DNA from: Actinomucor elegans
Taxonomy: Eukaryota; Mucoromycota; Mucoromycetes; Mucorales; Mucoraceae
Direction of reading: 5' to 3'
Assembly: GCA_026027325.1 (NCBI GenBank)
Contig: JAMSLZ010000007.1
Location: forward strand, 186,001-250,000
DNA length: 64,000 bases
The notes below the pieces were generated by a model, which worked only from the letters and a program-made list of their open reading frames with translations, was not told where the DNA came from and did not search any database. The position numbers and the translations under genes are program-made. Below are positions 24,489 to 37,035 of this stretch, piece by piece. Positions within the stretch are counted from its first letter, which is position 1; each line of letters starts with the position of its first letter.

Positions 24489-25540
24489 GATATATTGTCA
24501 ATTTTGAATAATAAAATATCGTATTTCATCTTATAGTTTACAATCAGCTTAAATTAATGATATAATGAGTATATTAAAAGAATACAGCAACATAAGAACA
24601 AGTAATGCTGCAAATTGATCTACTGCATTTCATTGTTAGATATACAGTATAGAGCAATACGTTTATTTATCCCCCACTGCGTTTCAATAATGTTCTCGTA
24701 GTGTCTACAGCTGTAGCGCCTGCTGTTTAGTATATTTTTTTTTCTAAAACATTAATTTCTAGATAATTAGCTGTCAACACGATATCACTTTGAAATCTGG
24801 GAACTATATACAGAATAAAAGACGTCTCTTCAGATAAATATACGTATTTTATCAAAGTTGTATACTTGTAGAAAATCAATCCCTATTTCACTTCTATAAC
24901 AAAGTACCTTGATTTTTTTTTTTTTTTTTTGGCATAAATATTCAATTTCTGACTCTTAAAAAACTATGGGTTCCCTCTTCTGCATAGAAAATAGATTGGG
25001 TACAAGCATTCGACATATCTGCTTAGTACTTCATACTCAAAATGAGATGCTCTACTGGAATCTCGATCTATCTCCCTCACTCTTTTTTTTTTATACTTTG
25101 ACTTGGTCACATTTGCTCATTTTGGACCAACATTATCAGGGAAAAGTTACACTCACTCTTTTGATTAATTAGTTGCCTCTTGAATTTTCTTAGTTTTATG
25201 ACGTGATGCACGCATCTTTTTTTTATTGGCATAATAGATCAGAAATGCAGATATTTAGCTGGAAGTAGTAGTATTCATAGAGCACACACCACTCAGTCGA
25301 AATCCTAATATTCTGAAATCCTGCTATAGTATGGCACCAACAAAAAGCTAAATGCTGAAACGGTAATTTTAGCTAATTATGGTAGGGTATCCCCATCAAG
25401 CATCTGCCAAGCAATTAGCACTCTTTTGTATACTCGAGTGATACCAAATTATAATCTCTGTGGCACATCATTATTAATTATATACATCTTTGGTTCTTTC
25501 TGATTTCTGCTTCTTTTTTTTTCAGGTTTTACGTAACTCT
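24489..25540. other. Intergenic, nothing recognised
   Basis: AT-rich spacer with a T run near 24908-24930 and a CT-rich stretch ending in a splice-acceptor-like TTTTTTTTCAG at 25515-25525, just before the Hsp70-like gene. The latter suggests an intron in that gene's 5' leader or an unseen upstream exon. No gene is visible. Confidence 0.5.
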
Positions 25541-28500
25541 ATGGATACATCGAACACAACATTTGGAAGCGGAGACTATGGATACGTTATGAGCATAGGT
25601 AATGTAATGTATTATTGCTTCCAAACAGAGATAACCCATACGTCTTTTATACAGAATTTGGCTCTGCCGATATCAAAATGACCTATTTCGATACTCGCAC
25701 AGAGAATTTTGAGCTCGATTTTTGGAAAAACCATTAGTAATTATCAACTTTTCTCTTTTTTGATATGCAAATATAACTTATCGATCTCTTTTACCAGTGT
25801 TCAAGAGGCTGCCTGTTTGTACAACTCTAAAATGCAACCACTCTATTGGGGATCAGAAGCTATCAAGAACCAATACTCAAAAAACACTATTTTTTCCAAT
25901 CATTTAAAAAGTCAGCTTACTCATATTGTCTCCAAAGACGAAACTGAATATACCACCAACGATCACTTAGTGATTAAAAGCAGCGCTGATATTCTAGCTG
26001 CCGCAGTACATTATACTACAGAAAGGATGACGGCGCCTGGTGCGTCCTTGGAGCACAACCTCGACAAGTATTTCGTCATTTCATTAGATTTACCTGGTGA
26101 TAGGGGTCAAGCGTTAGTACGTCGCATTATAATCGAGTCTGGCATTGTCAGTGATGGGGCTGATTTTGATAAACACATATTACTTTTGGACGACTCGCTT
26201 GCAGCACTACAATATTTCAGAAACTCTCCTAGCCTTGCTTATTCTTCATTCTCGTACCCTCTACAAAAGGATGCTATATACCTGATCTGTGATTTTGGAG
26301 CAGGTGGTATCAAGCTGGATGCCTACAAAGTGCTGAGTCCCACTGACATGATAGCTGGTCAAACGCAGGTGTTTACCGCATACAAGCGAGATGTCGGCGC
26401 TTTGAGATTGGTTTATAATTTTAGAGAGGTACTATTAGATAAACTATTTGGTAGTAGAAAAGAAGAGATACGAAAACAATACGAGCAAGAAATAGCTGAA
26501 ATGATGCAAAAGGAATACAATTTGTATAAAATAAAGGTATGCGTTTATATAATCTTTTCAAACCACTTAAAGTTTGTATACGCTTTTAGAACTTTGGAGT
26601 AGACAACCAAGAAGAAGAAATGTACTTTAGTATTCCAACAGCTCTTCAGAATGCTTCTCAGGTGTGCTGTCACGATAGTTTCGTACGGAAATCTAGCTTC
26701 GCAAGCAAACCAGGAGACAAAGAACTGATTCTCACTTTTAGTGAGCTAAAAAAAGCGTTTGATCCTTTGGTAGATACTATCACCCAGTTTTTTAAAGAGC
26801 AACTACAAAAGTTTGACAAATCAGAACTACATGAAACAGTATTTATTGGAGGATTGAGCTCCAATATTCATATTTACAGCGCAATCTCTGAGGTGTTTGC
26901 CGATCAAGGGTTTAAGTGTCCGTTCAAGATAAAAAAAAAGCCGGTATTATCATTCAACGTATACGAGTCTTTGACAGGATCTATCCAGTACAGCAGAGAG
27001 TTGATCAAAAGGAATAAACCATTGCCTACAATTCGTTATTCAGATTCATGGCAAGACAGTCCATCTTCAACTTATCTTGTACAAGGTCAATACGACGGCA
27101 TCGTTTATATAGGTATGCAGTTGTAGTCCAGCTTTCAAGACAGATAGCTTCTAACTTGTTGGTTTGATCTAGATATAGGTTTTGATACCACTCGGTGCAC
27201 TTACTCACTTCGTCAAAAGGATGGTCTGAGCAATAAAGTATGGTAAGGATGATTACACATAGACACATTTTACCGCTCAAATGATTGATCTCTGACTTTT
27301 TTAAAGGCGTGACAATGAAAAAAACTTCAAAATTCCTACAAACATACACATGTTTTCAAAGTAAGCTGGTTAATTATAACTCTTCCAATCTAACATGTAT
27401 GAATACATAGAGGAGCCGAACAGCTATCAGAACTACCCCAAATTAGGGATGCCATAGACTTACTTTGCTCCGGCGCCTTGGATCCGCCCTCCAGTATCGA
27501 AGCGAAAGGAAATCAAAGTAAAAAAGACAAGTTTCGTTTATCTGCTAGGAATTTATTCTCCAAGATGAAGAAACCTAAACAAGACAATCGAGACAATTTG
27601 CAACATACATCAGGACCAATGAATCCTACATTGCAAAGCATCTACCAACAGTACTATAATAACAAAAATTTACCTTGGGGGATCACAGCTGGTGATGGCG
27701 CGCGTTCTGATAGACAGATTTGTTCCTTTAAAAGCATAGATTTAATCAAAAAGGCGCTGATGTTATATATTGGTTTGCTAAACGAGTACATCATGGATCA
27801 GATCAAAAAAGAAAGCCAATGCCAACCTTGTAACTTTGCTTACTGCATCGCTGTAGATGACAAATTTGGTATCAACAAAGCCGAGTGGAGAAGTATTGTG
27901 ATTGCTAGTGGTATCGTTTCTCTATCATATCATCGTGAGCGTTTGTACTTGTTGAAAAGAAGCGAAGCGTTGGCATTAAAGAACGCTAATCCAGGATGGA
28001 ACAAAAGTTTATATGGTATTCATTATCAGCGATACACCTTCTTTGTTCATGTTCATGTCAATCCTGATACAGTCCAATTGGCAGTTCATGAAAATCATAT
28101 AGCGGAAACCGAGAACAGATCAGCTCCTATTAGTGCTATTGCTCATACTAGAGACAAATGCTCTATACCTTTTAACTTTCTATTAACTGCGAGTGAGTTC
28201 TTTTGGACTAGTTGCTCTACATCAACTATTCCATATAATCATATATGTGAAGAACATAGTAATGGTACTGTTTTCTTTAATGAAGAAGATGCAAGTAAAG
28301 TGAAAAAGGGGTTCTCGGATTACTTAATGACCAAGGTAGTTACGTACATCATTCTGAGAACATGCATATCTACAATGCAACAAAGAACTAATTCTAATTG
28401 AACTATAGGGAAACACTAGCCTGGAGTTTGAAAACGAGCAAAAAATACATCGTTGCTATGTCTGCTCTTCGGGTGCATGCTATATCACTATGTCTAGTCC

Positions 28501-29355
28501 TGATTTGTTCGAACATGTTATACGTCCCACTGTAGACTCTCTAGCAAGAATCATCACTACAATATTGGCACAAAAAGACGGTCATATCCGAAAAGAAATC
28601 AGTGAACTAGTCGTGTATCTGAACAGAGATTTTTTGGAAAATGACCAAGATTATCATTTTATAAGCAAAGAGTTGATTCAGTCCATCAAAAAACAAGCAA
28701 ATATAAGCACAGAAGAAAGCACCATTCAAGTCTCTTGTAGAACACTGGAAGAAGGCGATCCCAAGGACGTCTTAAGTGGCATGAAGCTATTTGGCAGAGA
28801 CCCATCGCGCCGACTTGTAGAGCCTATTGTTACTAGGACGTATGCTGCACGCATTATCTCTCCCAATGCTAAAGTGTACGAGGTTGACGGAGACGATTTG
28901 GATACTAGAAAGCAAGTAAAAGACGTTGATATTGTTTTGCTGGGGCTAGATAAAGACACGCGAGAGACACACCTATTAAGAGAAAGAGGACTTTATAAGA
29001 AGTTTATAACTTCTATGGGTGAAAATACTTTTATAGTTGGTAAACAAATCCTCTTCATGATTGATCTATGATATGACAGAAATGCTAACAGCACTTTATA
29101 TGTTTAGAATTTTATTTTTCAACAAAGGATAAACTATCCAAGAAAAAATATAGTATACACGGCACCGAGTTTCAAAAGTTTTACGCGTGTCGTTTCGAAT
29201 ACACTCAAAGAGAAGACTGGGATTATCCAATTGAAGTCAATATATATCCTAATATTGGTTCAGTTGAAGTATTTGTAGCATATGGTCAACATGGAGAGAA
29301 AACTGAAGTATATTCATACAAGGAAGAGCTCAAACTCTCCACATTTTATATTTAG
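25541..29355 (+). CDS. Two-headed HSPA12-type Hsp70-like protein
   Basis: Nine exons (25541-25598, 25655-25736, 25798-26536, 26590-27112, 27173-27242, 27307-27360, 27411-28335, 28409-29039, 29108-29355; introns 50-73 nt) join in phase to 1109 residues. Two Hsp70/actin-type ATPase units follow each other. Unit 1 (about 20-460) starts at SIEFGSADIKMTYF and has a phosphate-2-like LICDFGAGGIKLDAY near 210 and an adenosine motif VFIGGLSSN near 380. Unit 2 (about 465-1109) starts at YIDIGFDTTRCTYSL, is the length of a whole HSPA12 protein and ends in a beta-rich tail (VNIYPNIGSVEVFVAYG). In unit 2 the phosphate-2 and adenosine motifs are degraded (VVYLNRDFLEN where VGG is usual). HSPA12-like proteins are abundant in Mucoromycota; two units in one chain is unusual. 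Chaperone or sensor roles are only inferred. A splice-acceptor-like site upstream of the ATG leaves the start uncertain. Confidence 0.82.
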
Positions 29356-29543
29356 CCTGCTACACTATCAATATCAATATAACTTTATACTTTACATGAT
29401 ACTACAACTTTATATCCTATTGCAACCGAAACAATCTATTAGGGCTACATTTAATGATTAAGTGTAGGCCTGATCAAGTTCTCAAACTTGTAATGAGCTT
29501 GCTGTATAGTAACTGCGTAGTTGCTGGTGCCGATTAAATATTA

Positions 29544-29588
<45 letters not shown>

Positions 29589-30395
29589 CGAATATATGCA
29601 TTACTGCTTCGTATAGCATTGGTACTATAGAAGCATATCACACTAAAAGGGTGACGAGCAGCCCTAAACGGCCTCAATTTCAAACATTTACAAATTTTAT
29701 ACGTTACAAAAGAAGAAAAACTTGAATAGATAGAGATAACGACCAAAGTTATTTCCATTACCAGATTTGAGTATACCGGTATGGTAGTTTGTGGACAGGG
29801 GGATGAAGAGGTTTAAAGGAAGAAAAGAAATGAAAGTAATGTCTAGAAACCAGTCATGATCCCGTTTGGATGGAGCCAGTTTTGAACAAACTAATTGGTA
29901 CCGATCAATGATGCATGTTAGGAAACCGGGATTATTGTGAGTATATTACATTCTAACCATGACCTATAAATCTCTCCGTTGATTACTGGTCATATCCCTC
30001 CAGTCTTTTATGCAGCACTAGAACTTTTGATGAGCCACGCCTGTCGTACTTAAAACCTTCTTTTTGTCCTATCGGTATCGACACCGTGAATGAATTACTA
30101 TTACTGACAAGCACTTGATTGATTTTAAACCAGTACCTGTTTGTCAGAGACAAGTAACCATTTAATCGTATGAATAGGAGTGTGTTGCGAAAATCAGAGA
30201 CATGATACAAAAAAACTTTCAGCTTTAGAATGAAATATAGAGTTATGTAAATTGGCCTTGGGTGTCACAGAAGGCTTTTATGTGTATCAAATAGTGTGTC
30301 TGTTTGATTCTAACAGCACCACGAGATGGCTAACAAATAACCAGATGTTCTTTAGAGAACACACACTCTTATTTTGCTCTTCTATACAAAATAAA
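29356..30395. other. Intergenic with TA repeat
   Basis: About 1 kb between two plus-strand genes. It holds an (AT)n tract at 29549-29587 and no supported gene. The frame of the next gene is open upstream of its chosen ATG back to about 30252, but that part is AT-rich with no conserved look. Confidence 0.55.
29549..29587. repeat. (AT)n dinucleotide repeat
   Basis: About 19 uninterrupted AT units in intergenic DNA downstream of the Hsp70-like gene. Confidence 0.9.
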
Positions 30396-31274
30396 ATGGT
30401 CAATAATAAATGTGTTGAATGCAAAAAATATCAGCAAACCCCAAGGGAGTGCTCAACTTGTAAACAAAAAGTCTCTACTTGTCAGGCTTGCTGGGAGGAA
30501 TGCGATCATTACCTTACTTGCTTGCCTGCAGGATTATCTTCAACGGCTCATTTAGTAGCTGCCGTTTATGCAGACTTATTTCCAACCGAAATCTCTACCA
30601 TAACAGACTACGGTTTCATTAATTGTTCCAACGAACATGAAAGAATCTACCTATTTGGAACTTATGTCGGTTTGATCAAATATCATGAATGTCCAGAGAA
30701 AGAACTAGAAGAATACTGCAAGAAAGGAAAGATTGCAGAGCTCATCGATAAGTACTTTCTACAAGAGCCTCCAAGATTTACCGGTGGTAAGTACTATCCC
30801 TGGTTTGACAAAAACAGACATCTTGTAAAAAACGAGTACGGCCGAAAAAACAAAAAGTCCTCAAAAAAAGTCAAAAATAGAGGTAGTAAGGGTCCTAAGG
30901 CAATCACTATAGAAGAGCTATCAAAAAAAGTGAATGGTGCTTCCGTCAAAGAACTCAAGGATACAACACCTGTTAGTGTACGCCATTCATTTACAGAAGG
31001 AGCGACCACAGTGGATTACGGTTATGATGAACCCTTGATGGGCTATTTCCTTCAAGTAAGCGATTCTCGATTGAAATGGCTCCCAGGAAATTCTGAAGAG
31101 GTCAATAAAGTCACAGAAGCTATTGATCCCAGTGGAAGCGGTTATATTTTGGAATTGAGCTCTTCTCCATTATTTGAAAACGTGTCAACTGCTACTATTG
31201 CCAAGTTTATGGAGCGATATGGTGTGCCTAAAGCTCACATTGATAACGTCAGACAAGGAAAAGCTCTTGGTTAA
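30396..31274 (+). CDS. Cys-rich N-terminus unknown protein
   Basis: A single exon of 292 residues from the ATG at 30396. That start was chosen because it directly precedes the Cys-rich module and follows AT-rich leader; an earlier ATG at about 30345 would add 17 poorly coding residues. The first 40 residues hold seven Cys and a His in pairs (CVECKK, CSTCKQK, CQACWEECDHYLTC), consistent with a zinc-binding, MYND- or ring-like module, although the spacing matches no family I can name. Then comes a globular stretch (ERIYLFGTYVGLIKYHECPE), a very basic Lys-rich linker near 150-170 that could be a nuclear signal, and a C-terminal globular region. It lacks introns, unlike most neighbours. Function unknown. 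Confidence 0.7.
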   Translation: MVNNKCVECKKYQQTPRECSTCKQKVSTCQACWEECDHYLTCLPAGLSSTAHLVAAVYADLFPTEISTITDYGFINCSNEHERIYLFGTYVGLIKYHECPEKELEEYCKKGKIAELIDKYFLQEPPRFTGGKYYPWFDKNRHLVKNEYGRKNKKSSKKVKNRGSKGPKAITIEELSKKVNGASVKELKDTTPVSVRHSFTEGATTVDYGYDEPLMGYFLQVSDSRLKWLPGNSEEVNKVTEAIDPSGSGYILELSSSPLFENVSTATIAKFMERYGVPKAHIDNVRQGKALG

Positions 31275-32557
31275 AACGATTAAGAATGTAGCTTTTGTGA
31301 AATAATTTAGTTTAATAAACAAACAGCTAGTTACCTGGTTTGACACATTTTACTATGTAGAATAAGAGCCCAAGGACTGCAGCCGACTTAAACACTACAA
31401 TTTCACAGCAAATTAAGTGTCTCTACTCGCTTTTTTTTTTCTGTCATGGAAGCAATAGTTAGATATTTACTAGTAATTATATACTTTCAACACACGAAAC
31501 AATCCAAAGTAATACGTTACTCCCTGCCATGTCATTTGTTGGCCTTAATAGATTAGAGTTTGCTCTTCCTATTACACTAACAACATTGATTGATGCCGTT
31601 TGTCGCTTCCTTTGCAAAATATAAGCAAGGATGCAGAGTACCTTTATTTTCCATGGTTTTTTTTTTATTATTACTTACAGTTCAAGTATTGCTTACATTT
31701 ACTTTAAATATAGTATTGATTAATTCTTAATCCTCTCTGCTGTTGTGAGCTTAAGTAATATCTTTTGATCTCGTTTTTGTTCGATATCTTCAACAATTAC
31801 TATTATAAAAGCTATTGCATTAATGTCTTGACCATTTTGCTCCATTCTTATTTTCCATCACTATAATTAGATGAAGATTGTTGATACATTCATTCAAGGC
31901 TATACAATGAATACTGTATATAGAATATTATAATTTCGAAAGCCAGCTGTACCTACTCTTATTAGGCATTGCCGAGGGTCCCGGCAGCACGAATGAATCA
32001 CGTAAAAGAGAGTTTTGTAAAAGGATCCATTGAACGTTCTCGATAAAAGTTCAGCTGAAGAATTGCAACGATAGTAACAAGCGCAGAAACAACGTCGAGA
32101 TTTTCGGCAAGTTTTGCAAGGTTAAATGAAATAAAATACGATAATCGGTCTAGTGAATATTATAGAGTTTAGAAACGCCCTTCAGTTCTGCGCAGTTTTA
32201 TACACTAATAATCATGCTATATAGGCAATTTATCCATGGGTACAGAATTAAACGTTAGAAAAGTAGATGGCGCATTCTATCCAAGTTTTATATATATATC
32301 TAGCTGATAATTGTGTAAAAAATAATAGGGTGGTACTCGATAGGATACGTCTGCACTCATATATTTGTCAACTGTTAATCAAATATATCTCTAAATGATG
32401 CTCGCTCAATCAGAATAAGAGACACACTTTATTCATCTGGCTAGCCGTTTATTTCTACGGTTCTCTCATATATATGTCAAGTAGACAAGCCTTTTACGTA
32501 ATTTAGTTTGTGGACTGGTTCTTTTATTACTATAGCTGAGTATAGGCTTTCATCTAT
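31275..32557. other. Intergenic, nothing recognised
   Basis: AT-rich spacer between convergent genes (unknown Cys-rich protein and CFT2). Only short open frames. It should hold both 3' ends. Confidence 0.6.
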
Positions 32558-35314
32558 CTACAATATAGCATGTTGGGAATATAACAGAGAACGAATTCTA
32601 TAGTAATCAGCTGAAAGCATTCCTTCCACTAGTAATTGACCAGTACCGGTCTATAACAGGTATAAATTAGTGGAGTCCTTTTACTAAAAAGAGAAGCTTA
32701 CCTTTCGTACTGCAACTTGGTCATTACAAACCAGAATACCTTCACCTTTGAATTCAGCATTGATACCTTCGGCCTGAAGTACCTTTTTGAATTCGGATAA
32801 ACGTACATCGCCCACAAATACAGAGGGCTTCGTTTTTGTAGGGCTATCAACCAATGCTACATCAAGAGAGGGTGTTGTTGAATCATCAGGGAAGTGAATA
32901 CGACCTACTACGCGAGCCAATTCATAATCATCCAACTTGAGAAAGGTGTATAAGTCTTTGCTAAATTATTCAAAAATAGATAGAATAAACGTACCTTTGA
33001 GAACTTGAGCGAACTGACCATACTGTCAGTCAGTTTGACTCTATAGATGTTTGTAGCAGCCGAGACATTCAGGACTTCACTCACAGAGGGTGTAAATATT
33101 TCTTTTGTGAAATGATCCATGCTTTGGCAAGCGTTAGCAAGGTCTTCAGTAGATTCATCAGAACCATGAACGATAATCTTTTGAATTAAACAACATCAGT
33201 ACACTCTCTCAGTGATTAAGTCCAAATACCTACCAGTTTTCTAGGGGCAATTTGAGGTAAAATCGTCTTCATAGATCTACCATCTGATAGGCCTTCCAAG
33301 TCTACATATCTTAAAAGACATTGTATCGATAACTTTTCATCACTCGAGGTATATTTGGTGGGTGTTTCATCTCTGCCTGGTAAAAGAGGCTCTTCGATAT
33401 CCACCATCATTTCCTAACATAGGGCAGTCTATCAGTGAACATCACATTAAACAAGTTACTAAGAACATACATCTTCTTTGCCAAAGTTAGCGCCTTCGCC
33501 CAAATTCTTCTTTTCCTGTTCCATTCGCTCGAAATCAGAAGCTTTCATATAATGCTCAATTTGAATGGCTTCACCATAATCATCAATCTTTTTACGTTTC
33601 TCGAGGTAAGGAAACATACGATAACTCTGTGCTTGCTTAAAGAAACCGCCTGATTTACCAGCATCTCTCACATACAAATCAAACTGTTTCGTCAATAGGT
33701 CTTCCATATTCTCATCACCATCGTCAATATCAGAGGAATCAGATTCATCGTCTTCCATGATAGTTTTACTTCTGGCAATCATGGCCGCTTGAGCAGCATC
33801 GCGCTCGGCTTTAGCACGCTGTACAGCTTCATATTCTTGTAATTCAGCACCTTCCAACGGCACACGTCTGTACACGGTCAAATCCAAGGTGGTTTCATAA
33901 GAGATGGCAGGCTTCACTGGTAGCTTGCTTCGTCCTTGTGTTGCAACCACGCCATCAGAAAGTGTCTGGCTCTCCCAATCGTCATAGAGACGACGTGCTA
34001 ATGATCCAGGCCCTGATCGATCAGTCAAAATCAACGTATTGTGTTTATTGTGATGATGATGATCTGTTATCATACTGTCGTGGCTAGGTATGGTCATCCA
34101 TCGCACAAATAGTTCACGGGCAAAGCCTGTTTCTAAACTGTAATTACTAGCAATTACGACCTTGGGGCCTGGATAATTGTCGAGATCTTCGATTTTGTGA
34201 CATAGACGCAAGTACTTGAATTCATAAGGGTTTTCTCGAGATTGCGAAAAGTTTTTGGTGAGATCATCGCCCATCCATTCAAGCATGATTTTGGCAAAGT
34301 GAGCTGTATGATAACTGGTGTTGGAGAGCATAATCAAAGGGTAGTTGAGTTGGTGCTGTGTCCAATATTGGTCCAACAGATACGAGATTTCGAGAACTCG
34401 CGCAGATGAATCTGTTGGTAAAAGTACTGATCCACCCTCTTTCAATGATTTGACCATAGTATCTATTGAAACGAATTAGCATGCGTTTTGGGAAATAAGC
34501 AGTACGTATTAATTTACCAAACATTGCAGCATATCTATCTTTACGTGCTGGATGTACTACCTTAGAATTATAAGAATCAGTAATAAGCAAAGAAGGACGC
34601 GTCAATGCGTCCAGCACGACACCCCCAGAATGTAATACTGTGCCATCCAAATGACTATCAAGAGAGTGTTAATGCACCCGTATCAAAAATACAGCCGACT
34701 ATACGTTACTGCTCCTTTCTATGGTTGAAGTCTACAGCGTATACAATCTCTTCGGTATCCTGTTTAATTTTCCATATCGTACCACCAATTGTATGTGCAG
34801 CAGCATAAGCTGTAATCGTAATACCTAGACATTTCCCTGTTAACGAAAATGGTTGCGAATATCTCAATGGCGTAATTTTATCGAAAGCATTGTCTACATC
34901 TTCCAATGTGAATGTTTTGAACTCGATTTCATTTGTCTTTGATTGATACATGTCGTACATGGCCATTTTGCCCATGTTCACGACTGGAATGGTAGAGTAA
35001 ACGGGACAGGTCATGCCGAGGTGACTTCGAGCATATGGGTAAGCACCTAAATGAGGTAGATCACAGTGAGATATAACAACAGCGTCTATTTGCTTTGCTA
35101 CTCTATAATAATATGGTGCATTGAGTACATGTTATTTGGTATACATACGCGTACCGAGCGGTTACTTTTTCAAGTTTGCTAGATCGTCTACATTGAACGA
35201 ATCAGACCATCCACAATCAAGCAATATTTTGACTTCATCGATTTCCAGCAAATAACATAAAGGATCCTCGTTTTTGGCACCTGAAATGGGCGTGAATTTG
35301 ATGTAGCTTGTCAT
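32558..35314 (-). CDS. CFT2: Cleavage and polyadenylation factor subunit 2 (CPSF2/Cft2)
   Basis: Eight exons (35314-35166, 35102-34710, 34654-34518, 34462-33471, 33413-33234, 33177-32995, 32935-32702, 32650-32558; introns 51-63 nt) give 786 residues, the normal family length. The N-terminal metallo-beta-lactamase domain starts [17 protein letters not shown] and [10 protein letters not shown]. The zinc-ligand signature is altered ([13 protein letters not shown] near 61-74), as is typical of CPSF2, the non-catalytic partner of the Ysh1/CPSF73 endonuclease. A beta-CASP region follows ([56 protein letters not shown]). The C-terminus ends [16 protein letters not shown], a family hallmark that is only recovered by adding a last exon of 93 nt. 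A His-rich and a Glu/Asp-rich loop ([19 protein letters not shown]) are insertions. It acts in the nucleus in mRNA 3'-end formation. Confidence 0.96.
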
Positions 35315-36583
35315 TCCAACAAGATTGATTTACGGTTGCAAAGAGAAAAGCTGAAAGTTGGGCACACCAACATTTGCCTATTGTGACCGTATAAACCACT
35401 CAATAATTTCTTCGCTTCTTATTGGCTCTTGGTATTGTTCAAAGTTTGGAGCATAAAAAAAAACAATGCATTGAACTTTGGCATTTTACAATAAAATCTA
35501 CAATAAATGCTTTTGAATATGCTTGAATATACAAAATTTAAGTTATTAATATTTAAAGCGTCCAAAATGTTTTCGCCACTCTTCACAATAAATGTAATTT
35601 TTAAAATTTGGGTGTAAAGGTATACACTTTGTTCAAAAATCGAGCCATGTTTGGAACGTTCGCCATTTTTAATATCTCAAACAACAATTACCACAAGTTC
35701 AAAATATACTGTATCTAGTAAACCTATAATTTAACCGAAGCACAGTGATAAATTGCATTTTTAGTGATACATTGTAAATTATGTGCATGCCATATTAGCT
35801 AGAGCTAACAATTGATAAATATTTTTATCCGACTCTGTTTAATGACCCACATGATAGTCAGTACTTGTTTATAATGAATAACAACATCTACTAGAACTAT
35901 CATTCAATTGAAACACAATGAATATGCTACGATTATCACCACCACCACCACCACCACCACCACCACCACCACCACCACTACTACTACTACTACTGTAGAC
36001 AGTTTGATTACCGTTATCCAATGAGATCTTCAGAGAGAGAGAGAGACCTACGAATCCCCTCTCTTCTGTAAAAGATTGAATAAATATTTCGCTATGTAGG
36101 TATTTCGTTTTCGAGATATAGTGTATATTACCAAATTATTTGTGATAGGTTAAGGTATACATTACTATTTTGAGCTTGTGGTTTAGTTTGTAAAGCATGC
36201 AGAATATTGCCATAGAGCCAAAAATCAGAGACATCATGTTCAATTCAAAATAAACCCTCATTTTTAAAAACAAAGCTCTCTCTATATATATTGCATCATT
36301 TGATGCACAATTAAATTCTAAACAATTACTGTTAATTAGTTCTCTTTATATCATGGCTTCTGTATTATATAATCACCAATCTAAAACTTCTGAGGATGTA
36401 TTATCATCCTGTCCCAATAAAAAATAAAAATAAAAATAAAAAATTCGCGAAACAATGAATTGTACACAGCCAATCATAATTATCCAAATCCTAACGCGTG
36501 CACCTAGAGCACAGCGTTTTCTTCTTACTTGAATGCTAGCCCTTGCATAAAGGAAACTTCAGCTTATTCTATTACCTTTTATT
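35315..36583. other. Intergenic, divergent promoters, triplet repeat
   Basis: Spacer between divergent CFT2 and COA4, about 1.27 kb. It contains a CAC/ACT triplet repeat at 35937-35994, a short GA tract near 36035-36045 and AAAAT repeats near 36418-36440. No gene is visible; both promoters should lie at its ends. Confidence 0.6.
35937..35994. repeat. (CAC)n(ACT)n triplet repeat
   Basis: About 14 CAC units pass directly into five to six ACT units. It lies in intergenic DNA without a long open frame, so it is a microsatellite rather than a coding His or Thr tract. Confidence 0.9.
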
Positions 36584-36832
36584 ATGAGCACAGACACAAC
36601 CAACCCTCCAAAAAAGGAACCTATCATCAATGATGAAGACGATGATCCTTATAATGAGCGTATTGAAAAGACGGGTTGCTTTCAAGAGAATGAAGATTTA
36701 CAATTATGTTTCTTTGATACCAAGGACTGGCGCAAATGTAAACGTGAAATGCAAGCATTTCGAGATTGCTTTATTAAAACCAAAACCAATGCTGGTAGTC
36801 AAGAGCTTATCGAGTCAGCCAAACAACACTAA
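36584..36832 (+). CDS. COA4: Cytochrome c oxidase assembly factor Coa4
   Basis: A single exon, 82 residues. Two Cx9C motifs form a CHCH fold: C32-x9-C42 (GCFQENEDLQLC) and C51-x9-C61 (CKREMQAFRDC), joined by a loop with DWRKC. The acidic start (EDDDPYNERIEKTGC) and the DW-x-x-C loop match the Coa4 family of twin-CX9C proteins, which are imported by Mia40 into the intermembrane space and help assemble complex IV. No presequence is present, as expected for this import route. The length is normal. The gene is convergent with the RasGEF gene, 203 bp between stops. Confidence 0.88.
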   Translation: MSTDTTNPPKKEPIINDEDDDPYNERIEKTGCFQENEDLQLCFFDTKDWRKCKREMQAFRDCFIKTKTNAGSQELIESAKQH

Positions 36833-37035
36833 GGAGGCTATTCTTCGCACAAGAAGCTGGCTTTTCGTATTTGTGCATTATCTAATAAAGACATGGATTG
36901 TAGTTGTGTGTGCAGATTTTGATGGATTTTGAAATTATAAGCCCTGGATAACACTTGAAATGCCAGAACATGCTTCACCACCGAGGCTACAATGTTTTTC
37001 TTGTGTTAGTGCATAGTTTATTACAAAAGAGCCTT

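Noticed and set aside
29543..29725. Frame starting with Tyr-Ile repeats
   Set aside because: Translation of the (AT)n microsatellite.
35937..35994. Triplet repeat as a coding His/Thr/Pro tract
   Set aside because: No extended open frame surrounds it on either strand.
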